A program made the position numbers and the translations under genes. Source: Oscillospiraceae bacterium (GTDB taxonomy: Bacteria; Bacillota; Clostridia; Oscillospirales; Acutalibacteraceae). Taken from it: DNA of 64,000 nucleotides. The stretch is taken from NCBI GenBank assembly GCA_029012445.1, contig JAQXMC010000023.1, positions 62,001 to 126,000 on the forward strand, read 5' to 3'. Under the pieces are notes generated by a model. It worked only from the letters and a program-made list of their open reading frames with translations. It made no database searches and had not been told where the DNA came from. The first letter of the stretch is position 1; each line of letters opens with the position of its first letter. Shown piece after piece: positions 1-7,945 of the stretch.

Positions 1-1
1 G

Positions 2-550
2 GAGGTATTCCTTGCTCTTCGCGAAAACATGAAGATCCGCCGTTTTGTTCGCGCCGAAGCACCGGTCGCAACATATATCCACATGGGCGGCACTGTCGGT
101 GTTATCGTTGAGTTCGACGCCGACGCCGAAACGGCCGCAAAGCCGGAGTTCGCCGCAATGGGCAAGAATGTCGCAATGCAGGTCGCAGCTATGAGCCCCT
201 CTTATCTTGACGAGGCATCGGTTCCCGCTGAGGTTCTCGCTAAGGAGAAGGAAATTCTTGTCGCTCAGATGAAAGAAGATCCGAAGATGGCTTCAAAGCC
301 GGAGGCTGTTCTCAAGAAGATCGTCGATGGCAAGATCGGCAAATATTACACTGAAAACTGCCTGCTCAATCAGGAGTTTGTTCGCTCCGATCTCTTTGAC
401 GGCTCTGTTTCAGGCTATGTTGCCAAGGTCGCCAAGGATCTCGGCGCTGAGATAAAGGTCAAGGGCTTCACCCGTTTCGCCAAGGGCGAGGGCATTGAGA
501 AAAAGTCAGAAAACTTCGCTGAAGAAATTGCGAAAATGGTCAAAGGCTGA
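2..550 (+). CDS. tsf: Translation elongation factor Ts (C-terminal part)
   Basis: EF-Ts is the nucleotide exchange factor that regenerates EF-Tu-GTP in the cytoplasm. The reading frame is open from base 2, and residues such as LRENMKIRRFVR match the start of the EF-Ts dimerisation domain, so the gene begins left of the window and the ATG at 29 is internal. The later sequence (DEASVPAEVLAKE, then LLNQEFVRSD) is the usual C-terminal core followed by the coiled-coil region. It ends in TGA. rpsB normally lies just upstream but is outside the window. Identification is firm; only the N-terminal domain cannot be checked. Confidence 0.95.
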   Translation, partial: EVFLALRENMKIRRFVRAEAPVATYIHMGGTVGVIVEFDADAETAAKPEFAAMGKNVAMQVAAMSPSYLDEASVPAEVLAKEKEILVAQMKEDPKMASKPEAVLKKIVDGKIGKYYTENCLLNQEFVRSDLFDGSVSGYVAKVAKDLGAEIKVKGFTRFAKGEGIEKKSENFAEEIAKMVKG

Positions 551-568
551 TAAAATATCGAATATTTC

Positions 569-596
569 GGCGGCTGCGCTAAATGCGACAGCCGCC
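569..596 (+). terminator. Possible tsf terminator hairpin
   Basis: GGCGGCTG and CAGCCGCC pair as a perfect 8-bp stem around a 12-nt loop, 18 bases after the tsf stop. No good T-run follows, so it may be a weak terminator or an mRNA 3' stabiliser. Confidence 0.45.
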
Positions 597-660
597 GTTG
601 ATTTATCTGAAACAAATCTGACGGTATGAACGCAGTTCACACCGCTTAGTGTATTCAAAA

Positions 661-697
661 GCCCGCATGAAAACAAACTTCATGCGGGCCGGTTTTT
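661..697. terminator. Bidirectional rho-independent terminator
   Basis: GCCCGCATGAA and TTCATGCGGGC form a perfect 11-bp stem (661-688). TTTTT follows on the plus strand (693-697), and a T-run follows on the minus strand. It lies between the convergent ends of tsf and the pyrophosphatase gene and can serve both. Confidence 0.8.
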
Positions 698-2360
698 ATG
701 CCAGTGTGTCTTCCTTGTTGATTGCGTTCATGAATGCCGGTATAAGCTGTTTCTTTCTCGAAACAACATTATCGAGAATTATTGAGCCGTTTTCCGTCCT
801 TCTTCCGAACGCCTCGAACACAAATTCATCCGCGTCATTGCCGTAGCAGAGAAGCTCGCTTCGCTCTTTCAGAATGTCGGTCAGCATAAAGAACGCCATG
901 TCAAGCTCTCTTTCCTTGCAGACCTTTTCGAGCATCGGCGTGAGCTTTTTCTTGATCTCTTTCAGCTCGTTTTCATTCATCGAGCTTATCTGACCGACGC
1001 CGAAAGATATCTCGCCGAACTCGAATTTTTTATAGTCCTGATAAAAAATCTCCTCGGCGGTCTTTTGCTTCAGATTGCTGCCGGCAGTGAACATTTCTAT
1101 TGCGAACTTTTCGCAGTCGATGCCGGCTATCTGAGAAAGCTCCTCACATGCCGCCTTGTCAAGCGCAGTGCAGGTGGGAGAGCGGAAAAGAAGCGTGTCT
1201 GACAGAATCGCACTGCAAAGCAGACCGGCAATATTCTTCGGAATATCATATCTTTTCTCTTTATATATCTGCCAGATTATGGTAGCCGTGCAGCCGACGG
1301 GCTCATTTCTGAAATAGACCGGCTCGATTGTCTGGATTGAGCCGAGCCTGTGGTGATCTATGATTTCAAGAATATCGGCGTTTTCAATATTATCGACAGC
1401 CTGGCTGACCTCATTGTGGTCAACGAGAATAACCGCTCTCTTTTTAACTCCGAGAAGATTTCTTCTTGAAATCATTCCGATATAATGGCCGCTCTTGTCA
1501 GTCACGGGGAAATCGCGGAAACGCCTCGTTGACATGACTGACTTTACGCTCTCGGTGTAATCGTAAGGATCAAAGGTAACAAGATTTTCGGTAGTCATGA
1601 AATATTCGACCGTCATGCTCTGGTTGAGAAGCCTTGCGACGGTGTAGGTGTCGAGCGGGGAGACAATGACAGTGCAGTTATTGGCCTTGGCGAGATTCCG
1701 GATGGACTTTGAAACGGGCGAATCGAGACAGACAACTATACAGCCGGCCTCCATTTCGATAGCGCTCAGCTGAGACTCATATCTGTTGCCGAGAATGACC
1801 ATATCTCCTTTGCCGATATAGTCCTCCATAACATCGGGATTGGCCGCCGCAATGATGACCTTTCCTTTATCGAAGCAGGCGTTGATATCGCCGACTATCA
1901 TTTTTGCGTCGAGCGTCTCAACAATGTTTTTATAGGGCGTTTTGGCATCGGACAGAATTGAACTGCTGAGCTCCTGCATATAAGATGTCGCAATATCCTG
2001 AATGGTGATGAGACCCTCGAGAATATTTTCGTCGTTGACTATCGGCAGTGTGACGCACTTGACATCGCCCATGAGCTGCCAGGCCTTTCTCAGCGAAAGA
2101 CTCCGCTTTATCGGCGGAGTGTGTCTTATCTCCATCTCTTTGACTCTTGTTCCGAGGTTGTTTAAATAGAGGGGCTGTTCCATTCCGAAATAGTCGAGAA
2201 CAAATTCTGTCTCCGAGCTTATCTGGCCCGCTCTCGTCGGGGTATAATGATAGCTTCCGCCGTCACGGTTTTTGAGATCCGCATAGGCTATCGCAGAGCA
2301 TATGGAATCCGTGTCGGGGTTTCTGTGGCCTACTATATAGACATTCCTTTTTTCTTCCAT
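696..2360 (-). CDS. Manganese-dependent inorganic pyrophosphatase with CBS/DRTGG regulatory domains
   Basis: Family II (DHH) pyrophosphatase, hydrolysing PPi to phosphate in the cytoplasm. Seen in the 554 residues: an N-terminal metal-binding segment GHRNPDTDSI (11-20), a CBS motif about 75-130, a DRTGG-like domain about 135-245, a second CBS part about 250-305, then DHNE (314-317) and DHH (335-337), and a DHHA2 C-terminal domain. Plain family II enzymes have about 310 residues. The extra 250 or so are the CBS-DRTGG-CBS insert, known in clostridial relatives to bind adenine nucleotides and tune activity. It is monocistronic, and the minus-strand upstream region has a TATAAT-like -10 around 2435-2440. 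The family is certain; nucleotide control is inferred from homologues. Confidence 0.9.
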   Translation of the reverse strand: MEEKRNVYIVGHRNPDTDSICSAIAYADLKNRDGGSYHYTPTRAGQISSETEFVLDYFGMEQPLYLNNLGTRVKEMEIRHTPPIKRSLSLRKAWQLMGDVKCVTLPIVNDENILEGLITIQDIATSYMQELSSSILSDAKTPYKNIVETLDAKMIVGDINACFDKGKVIIAAANPDVMEDYIGKGDMVILGNRYESQLSAIEMEAGCIVVCLDSPVSKSIRNLAKANNCTVIVSPLDTYTVARLLNQSMTVEYFMTTENLVTFDPYDYTESVKSVMSTRRFRDFPVTDKSGHYIGMISRRNLLGVKKRAVILVDHNEVSQAVDNIENADILEIIDHHRLGSIQTIEPVYFRNEPVGCTATIIWQIYKEKRYDIPKNIAGLLCSAILSDTLLFRSPTCTALDKAACEELSQIAGIDCEKFAIEMFTAGSNLKQKTAEEIFYQDYKKFEFGEISFGVGQISSMNENELKEIKKKLTPMLEKVCKERELDMAFFMLTDILKERSELLCYGNDADEFVFEAFGRRTENGSIILDNVVSRKKQLIPAFMNAINKEDTLA

Positions 2361-2504
2361 TGGTTTAACCGCCTTTTCAAGTCAGCGGCGTGATAACAGC
2401 CGATGACTTATATATGAATTTAAACTATCAGAATTATACCACAGCGCAGGTCTATAAAACAATATAATTTTTAAAAAATTCGGCCTTTGGGAGATCCTTG
2501 TGAA

Positions 2505-2534
2505 AAAGCTTAAAGGGGCGGCAGTCAGCCGCCC
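2505..2534 (-). terminator. Terminator of the cysteine-rich gene
   Basis: On the minus strand GGGCGGC and GCCGCCC (7 bp, 5-nt loop, 2516-2534) are followed by TTTAAGCTTTTT, about 50 bases past the stop of the cysteine-rich gene. Confidence 0.65.
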
Positions 2535-2581
2535 GATCAAAACCGTGAATATCAGTTTTCCCGGGAGGATAAGCTCACCGG

Positions 2582-3376
2582 TCACTTCTTGTCGTTTTTG
2601 CAGTTGGGAGGAAAGAACTCCTCGATCGGAAAATGGATCTTCCTGAATGTATCGCACGGGTCCATTGCGTCTATGCAGCATTCTTTTGTCGGCACGCAGA
2701 AATCGTAGGCCGGAATGAGCATCTGAACATCTCTTTCGAGCTGAACGATAGTGAAAATGCCAAGACTGACCTTGACGGCGTTTTCCTTCGACTGGGGCAG
2801 GAACTGACCGTCGAACAAAGCGCAGATGCAGGCGGGTATTCCTTTTTCGGGAATACACTCAAGGCAGTCTTTCGGCGTGCAGAGCTTAGCCTCAAGACAA
2901 ATCGGCTCAACGACCTGAACCTTTGCTCTCGGAGCGGTCGAGTTGAATCTGGCGGGCCTGTCACATTCGCACTCGTTTGGCGAATATTCGCTGGTGAAGA
3001 CCTTGACGTTGCCCTCCGAGCCGTAAAGTATGCACTTCTTTGAGAATGTCGTCAGACCGCAGACGGTTTCGGGCGCAGCGCACGGAGAGGTGCAAACGTC
3101 GATCGTTACCTTGAAATAATAGGTTATATCAACGCTGTAACAGCCTCTGTTGAACGGCACGCTGTCAACGCTGATATTTGCGTTAATGACCTCTGCGCCC
3201 CGGCATCTGACGGAGGTCGCCCGATCGATGACGCACTGAGCTCTGTCCGTGAAGATAAGCCGCAGATCGCTCAGGCAGTCCTTGTCGGCGCAGGAGTCAT
3301 AAACTCTGTTGGTGTCAATGCAGACAGCCTCCTTGATCCGTGTGTTGTCACAGGAACTAAAGCCTTTGTTATCCAC
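2582..3376 (-). CDS. Cysteine-rich protein of unknown function
   Basis: I do not recognise a characterised family. The 264-residue product has 24 cysteines, spaced along the whole chain (for example SC..VC..SC..DC near the N-terminus, and KECC near the C-terminus), with no signal peptide or membrane segment. The pattern differs from ferredoxin CxxCxxC clusters and suggests many single metal or disulfide sites, as in structural proteins. The start is GTG at 3376, with AGGAGGT eight bases upstream. It stands alone, with its own terminator and an 8-bp-arm palindrome in its promoter region. In a spore former a coat or exosporium role is conceivable, but that is a guess. Coding is well supported: no overlapping alternative, a clean RBS and a terminator. 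Confidence 0.75.
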   Translation of the reverse strand: MDNKGFSSCDNTRIKEAVCIDTNRVYDSCADKDCLSDLRLIFTDRAQCVIDRATSVRCRGAEVINANISVDSVPFNRGCYSVDITYYFKVTIDVCTSPCAAPETVCGLTTFSKKCILYGSEGNVKVFTSEYSPNECECDRPARFNSTAPRAKVQVVEPICLEAKLCTPKDCLECIPEKGIPACICALFDGQFLPQSKENAVKVSLGIFTIVQLERDVQMLIPAYDFCVPTKECCIDAMDPCDTFRKIHFPIEEFFPPNCKNDKK

Positions 3377-3408
3377 AAATAATACCTCCTGTATATAGAT
3401 TTGAAAGC

Positions 3409-3429
3409 TTTAAGTAAAATATACTTAAA
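3409..3429. promoter_or_regulatory. Operator-like palindrome upstream of the cysteine-rich gene
   Basis: TTTAAGTA and TACTTAAA form a perfect inverted repeat with a 5-bp centre, 33 bases upstream of the GTG start on the minus strand. Position and symmetry suggest a regulator site; no regulator can be named. Confidence 0.4.
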
Positions 3430-3468
3430 TTTCAATATCATTTTATGTGGTATGCGCCGACTGTGTTC

Positions 3469-3497
3469 TTGAATTCGGCTGTTTTCTGTGATAGAAT
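3469..3497 (+). promoter_or_regulatory. Promoter of glycerate kinase
   Basis: TTGAAT, 17-bp spacer, TAGAAT, ending 53 bases upstream of the glycerate kinase start. Confidence 0.6.
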
Positions 3498-3550
3498 GTC
3501 GGTGCTGCTGATTAACTTAACCGACGCGGTGTTTAAAGGGAGTGAGACTG

Positions 3551-4651
3551 ATGAAAAAAGCGGTGATAATTCCGGATTCCTTCAAGGGAACCTTCACTTC
3601 GGCCGAGGTGTGCGAAACGGTCAGAGAGTCTCTTGAAAGAAGATATCAGGATATAGAATGTGTGCTTATCCCTGCCGCGGACGGCGGCGAGGGAACGGCA
3701 GACGCTTTTCTGCGCGCTCTCGGCGGGCAAAGGATAAATGTCTTGACTACCGATCCGATCGGAAGAAATATCGAAGCTCATTACGCCCTTATCAAAGGCA
3801 GAACGGCGGTCATAGAAATGGCGCAGGCGAGCGGACTGACGCTGCTTGAAAGACCGGAGCCAATGTCGTCGACGACCTTTGGAACGGGAAAAATGATAAT
3901 CGACGCGCTCGGGATAGGGGTTAGGGATATCATTATCGCAATAGGCGGCAGCGCAACTACTGACGGCGGAACCGGCTGCCTGACGGCTCTCGGCGGCGCT
4001 TTTCTGACATCGGGCGGCGAAAAGGTGACGACAGGCGGCGAACTTGACAAGATAGCCGATATTGACCTGTCGGGACTCGATGAAAGACTGACAAAGTGCA
4101 ATATAACCGTTTTATGCGATGTGACAAATCCTCTTTTCTCAAAGAACGGAGCGGCCTATGTTTTTGCTCCTCAGAAGGGAGCAGACAAAGAACAGGTTGA
4201 GCTTCTTGACAAGGGGCTGAGAAATTTAGCCGCCGTCACCGAAAGAAAGCTCGGCAAAACCACGGCGGATATTCCCGGAGCCGGAGCCGCAGGCGGACTC
4301 GGCTTTGCGCTGATGACATATCTCAAAGCTGAATTCAGAAGCGGCATAGACAGCTTTCTTGACCTTTGCGGCTTCAGCGAAAAAATAAAAGACGCGGATA
4401 TCATAATAACGGGCGAGGGGAAAATGGATCAGCAAAGCCTTTGCGGAAAAGTGCCTTTCGGGGTTGCAAAAAGAGCCGGAGGCGTACCTGTCACCGCAAT
4501 TGTCGGCGTCTGCGATATCGGCGAGGACGAGGCAAGGCGCAGAGGAATTGACAGAATAATTGAAACAAACCCGGAAAGACTGCCCTTCAGCGAGGTGAAA
4601 AAGCACTGCCGCGAGCAGCTCAGAGCGGCGGCCGATAAGATAACCCTCTGA
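3551..4651 (+). CDS. glxK: Glycerate kinase (GarK/GlxK family)
   Basis: Phosphorylates D-glycerate with ATP to a phosphoglycerate that enters glycolysis. The product opens with KKAVIIPDSFKG and carries the family motifs DGGEG, GTG and ATTDGGTG, and near the end ITGEGKMDQQS; the length (366) is normal. I chose ATG 3551 over the in-frame GTG nine bases earlier because AAGGGAG lies at the right distance from it. It has its own promoter and is followed by a promoter for the next gene, so it is probably monocistronic. Confidence 0.92.
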   Translation: MKKAVIIPDSFKGTFTSAEVCETVRESLERRYQDIECVLIPAADGGEGTADAFLRALGGQRINVLTTDPIGRNIEAHYALIKGRTAVIEMAQASGLTLLERPEPMSSTTFGTGKMIIDALGIGVRDIIIAIGGSATTDGGTGCLTALGGAFLTSGGEKVTTGGELDKIADIDLSGLDERLTKCNITVLCDVTNPLFSKNGAAYVFAPQKGADKEQVELLDKGLRNLAAVTERKLGKTTADIPGAGAAGGLGFALMTYLKAEFRSGIDSFLDLCGFSEKIKDADIIITGEGKMDQQSLCGKVPFGVAKRAGGVPVTAIVGVCDIGEDEARRRGIDRIIETNPERLPFSEVKKHCREQLRAAADKITL

Positions 4652-4695
4652 AGCGCAGCGCCGCATAGCTTAAACTTTAAACTTTATTAAAAGCA

Positions 4696-4724
4696 TTGAC
4701 CTTAGCTTTGATTTCAAGTAAAAT
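4696..4724 (+). promoter_or_regulatory. Promoter of the ABC ATPase gene
   Basis: TTGACC, 17-bp spacer, TAAAAT, 31 bases upstream of the ATG. Confidence 0.6.
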
Positions 4725-4755
4725 AACTAAGTAATACATTTTCGGAGGCAATATC

Positions 4756-5454
4756 ATGTCGCATCTGGTTGAAGTTAAAAATGTCTATAAAATATATAAT
4801 CCGGGCGAGAACGAGGTCAGAGCCCTGGACGGAGTTTCACTCACCGTTGACGAAGGCGAATTTGTCGCAATAATCGGTCAGTCAGGCTCAGGAAAAAGCA
4901 CATTTATGAATATGCTCGGACTTCTCGATGAATGCACGAGCGGCGAATATTATCTCAACGGCAGAGATGTCAGCAATCTGACGGACGACGAGCTTTCGGA
5001 GATCAGAAACGAGGAGATCGGCTTTATTTTTCAGGGCTATAACCTCATACCGTCGCTGACGGCTCAGGGCAATGTTGAGCTTCCTCTCGCTTACAGAGGC
5101 ATGCCGAAGGAGGAACGCCACATCAGATCGACGGACGCTCTTGAGAGAGTCGGCTTGGGAAAAAGAAAAAACCATCTGCCAAGACAAATGTCGGGCGGTC
5201 AGCAGCAGAGAGTCGCTATCGCCAGAGCAATAGCGGCAAGGCCGCCGATAATCCTGGCCGATGAGCCCACCGGAGCGCTCGACAGCGCGTCGGGCAAAGA
5301 GGTGCTGAAGATACTCAAGGAGCTGAACGACGAGGGAAAAACGGTTATCCTCATCACACATGATAACTCAATAGCGGCTCAGGCAAAGCGCATTGTCAAA
5401 ATACAGGACGGAAGAATAATCGAGGACAGGGTAAATGTCCCGACTGAAAACTGA
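4756..5454 (+). CDS. ABC transporter ATP-binding protein, MacB/LolD type
   Basis: Cytoplasmic ATPase subunit of an exporter or lipid/peptide-handling ABC system. Its 232 residues show Walker A GQSGSGKS, the Q-loop region FIFQGYNLIPSL, signature SGGQQQR, Walker B ILADEPTGALD and the H-loop histidine in LITHD. FNLIPxLT-like and PTGALD motifs are typical of the MacB/LolD/YknY subfamily. These genes normally sit next to a FtsX/MacB-type permease, but here a terminator follows directly and the left neighbour is unrelated. It must therefore pair with a permease encoded elsewhere, or be an orphan. Confidence 0.92.
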   Translation: MSHLVEVKNVYKIYNPGENEVRALDGVSLTVDEGEFVAIIGQSGSGKSTFMNMLGLLDECTSGEYYLNGRDVSNLTDDELSEIRNEEIGFIFQGYNLIPSLTAQGNVELPLAYRGMPKEERHIRSTDALERVGLGKRKNHLPRQMSGGQQQRVAIARAIAARPPIILADEPTGALDSASGKEVLKILKELNDEGKTVILITHDNSIAAQAKRIVKIQDGRIIEDRVNVPTEN

Positions 5455-5467
5455 ACAGAAAATTATG

Positions 5468-5502
5468 AACCGCCGACGGATTGTTATCCGTCAGCGGTTT
5501 TT
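5468..5502 (+). terminator. Rho-independent terminator after the ABC ATPase
   Basis: AACCGCCGACGGA and TCCGTCAGCGGTT pair with one mismatch around a short loop, followed by a T-run (TTTTTT within GGTTTTTCTT), 13 bases after the stop. Confidence 0.85.
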
Positions 5503-5503
5503 C

Positions 5504-5532
5504 TTGACAGTCAGCCCAACATTTAGTATAAT
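5504..5532 (+). promoter_or_regulatory. Perfect consensus promoter of the glycan operon
   Basis: TTGACA (5504-5509), exactly 17 bp, TATAAT (5527-5532): a full sigma-A consensus directly after the previous terminator. The leader to the GH36 start is about 55 nt. Such a strong core promoter usually needs a repressor; no clear palindrome is visible over it. Confidence 0.85.
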
Positions 5533-5593
5533 TAAAATACAAAACCATGCGCTTATATCCTTGGATATAAAGCTTGATATGAGGAGAATTGTT

Positions 5594-7945
5594 ATGATCT
5601 ATTTCGGAAAAGAAAACACTTTCCATTTGCAGACTGAAAATACGAGCTATATCCTGCGCGCGATGCCGTCGGGACATATAGAGGGACTTTACTACGGCAG
5701 AAAGGTTTCTCATACCGACGATTATAAATATCTTTATGATAAGCATGGCTGCGGATACAGCAATTCAACGCCGTATTCGCAGAAAGACAAAACCCTTTCA
5801 CTTGATCATATCGCTTTGGAATACTCGACCTACGGCAAGGGCGATTACAGACTCCCCGCAATGCAGGTAAAGCATGAAAACGATGATTTCACGAGCGATT
5901 TTATTTTTGTCAAGGCTGAGAAAACTCTCAAGCCACAGCTTAAAGGACTGCCGTCAAGCTACGGCGAAAACGAAACTCTCTGCGTCACGCTCAGGGATAA
6001 GGCTCTCGACGCAACTCTTGAGCTTTATTACAGCGTTTTTGAAAAGGCCAATATCATCACCAGAAGCGCAAGACTTATAAATAACGGCAAGGGAACCATA
6101 AGAATAAATTCAATAATGAGCATGCAGCTTGATCTCCCGAGAGGCGACTGGACTATGCTAACCTTCGACGGCGCATGGATAAAGGAGAGAAGCAAAAACG
6201 AACACAGGCTCAACTCCGGCGTATGCTCGGTCGGCTCGATAACCGGAACCAGCTCGAACAGACACAACCCGTTCTTTATCGTCAAAGATGAAGAAGCAAC
6301 GGAAAATTTCGGCGACTGCTACGGCTTTAACCTCGTCTATTCGGGCAACCATATTGCGAGAGCCGAGGTCTCGACTCACGGACTTGTCAGAATCCAGAAC
6401 GGTATAAATCCGTTTGAATTTGAGTGGCACCTGAAATCGGGCGAGAGCTTCGACACACCGGAATCAGTTCTCACTTTCAGCGACAAGGGCCTCAACGGCA
6501 TGAGCGCAAATATGCATGAATTTGTCAAGGAGAATATAGTCAGAGGCAAGTGGAAGCATAAGGCGAGACCTGTTCTCGTCAACAACTGGGAGGCGACATA
6601 TTTCAGCTTCACAGAGAAAAAGATACTTTCCATCGCCAAGACGGCGAAAGAGCTCGGCGCTGAGATGTTCGTGCTTGACGACGGCTGGTTCGGCAAGAGA
6701 AACAACGACACCTGCTCTCTCGGCGACTGGTATGTCAACAAAAAGAAGCTGCCGCACGGTATAGACGGGCTTTCACAGAAGATAAACGAAATGGGCCTTA
6801 TGTTCGGACTCTGGGTTGAGCCGGAAATGGTTTCGCCCGACTCCGATCTTTACAGAGCGCACCCAGACTGGGCGCTGAAATCAGATGATTATGAGCCGTC
6901 ACAGGGCAGAAATCAGCTTGTTCTTGACCTGACGAGAGCCGAGGTCAGAGAATACATAACAAACACTCTCACCGATGTTTTCCGCTACGGAAACATTGAA
7001 TATATAAAGTGGGATATGAACCGCCAGTTTTCCGATGTTTTCTCACACAGAGCCGGAAGAAAGTCGGGCGAGATATTCCACCGCTATATCATGGGACTTT
7101 ATCAGATTCTCGACACTCTCACAGAGAGGTTCCCCGATATTCTCTTTGAGTCCTGCTCCTCGGGCGGCAACCGCTTTGACCTCGGAATGTTCTGCTATAT
7201 GCCGCAGTGCTGGACGAGCGACAACACGGACGCTCTTGACAGAGTGTTCATTCAGTCCGGCACCTCCTACGGCTATCCGCAGTCGGTAATGACGATGCAT
7301 GTTGCGGCGTCACCGTCGTTTGCGAACTTCAGACCGTCGTCTATCGAGCACCGCTTTAATGTTGCGGCTTTCGGACTTCTCGGCTATGAGCTTGATGTCA
7401 CTCACCTCAACAGGTTTGAGAAAGCGGCCGTTAAGAAGCAGATAGAGTTTTATAAAAAGTACAGGGAGACTCTGCAGTTCGGAACCTTCTATCGCATCGG
7501 CGACTTTTTCAAGTCCGACATTGCCAAGTGGGAGATCGTCTCAAAAGACAAGTCACAGGCGATACTCGGCTATTTTGTCGACAGAGTCAAGCCCAACTGG
7601 GGCAACGATGTTATCAAATTTGTCGGCCTTGACGAAAACACGACCTACGATATGTGTACACGCACACAACTGCTGAATTTAAAGACTTTCGGTGAAATTA
7701 TCAATGTTCCAATGCCGATCAAAATGGATATGGAGGACGGCAAGTTCTATGAATTCCTGACAAACACGATCAAGCTTCGCACCGAAAAGGAAAATTACAC
7801 ACTCGGCGGTGATTCGCTGATGTTTGCCGGCTTCAAGCCGGGCCAGCCTTTCGTTTTGAGCGGATATAACTTCAAGACGAGACTGTTGGTCGATACCGAT
7901 TCCAGAATGTATGTTCTCAATAAGCACAAGGAGGAAAGCCGCTGA
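5594..7945 (+). CDS. GH36 alpha-galactosidase (or alpha-N-acetylgalactosaminidase)
   Basis: Retaining GH36 glycosidase removing terminal alpha-linked galactose, or possibly GalNAc, in the cytoplasm (no signal peptide). The 783 residues have the N-terminal beta-sandwich and a (beta/alpha)8 core beginning near NNWEATYF and DDGWFG. The nucleophile is Asp474 in KWDMN, a glycine-rich loop CSSGGNRFD follows at 521-529, and the acid/base is Asp543 in WTSDNTD. ATG 5594 is chosen because GAGGAGA precedes it; the longer frame upstream would start inside the promoter. It is the first gene of a four-gene unit; its TGA overlaps the next ATG. The GalNAc alternative is raised by the NahK-like kinase in the operon. 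Confidence 0.93.
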   Translation: MIYFGKENTFHLQTENTSYILRAMPSGHIEGLYYGRKVSHTDDYKYLYDKHGCGYSNSTPYSQKDKTLSLDHIALEYSTYGKGDYRLPAMQVKHENDDFTSDFIFVKAEKTLKPQLKGLPSSYGENETLCVTLRDKALDATLELYYSVFEKANIITRSARLINNGKGTIRINSIMSMQLDLPRGDWTMLTFDGAWIKERSKNEHRLNSGVCSVGSITGTSSNRHNPFFIVKDEEATENFGDCYGFNLVYSGNHIARAEVSTHGLVRIQNGINPFEFEWHLKSGESFDTPESVLTFSDKGLNGMSANMHEFVKENIVRGKWKHKARPVLVNNWEATYFSFTEKKILSIAKTAKELGAEMFVLDDGWFGKRNNDTCSLGDWYVNKKKLPHGIDGLSQKINEMGLMFGLWVEPEMVSPDSDLYRAHPDWALKSDDYEPSQGRNQLVLDLTRAEVREYITNTLTDVFRYGNIEYIKWDMNRQFSDVFSHRAGRKSGEIFHRYIMGLYQILDTLTERFPDILFESCSSGGNRFDLGMFCYMPQCWTSDNTDALDRVFIQSGTSYGYPQSVMTMHVAASPSFANFRPSSIEHRFNVAAFGLLGYELDVTHLNRFEKAAVKKQIEFYKKYRETLQFGTFYRIGDFFKSDIAKWEIVSKDKSQAILGYFVDRVKPNWGNDVIKFVGLDENTTYDMCTRTQLLNLKTFGEIINVPMPIKMDMEDGKFYEFLTNTIKLRTEKENYTLGGDSLMFAGFKPGQPFVLSGYNFKTRLLVDTDSRMYVLNKHKEESR

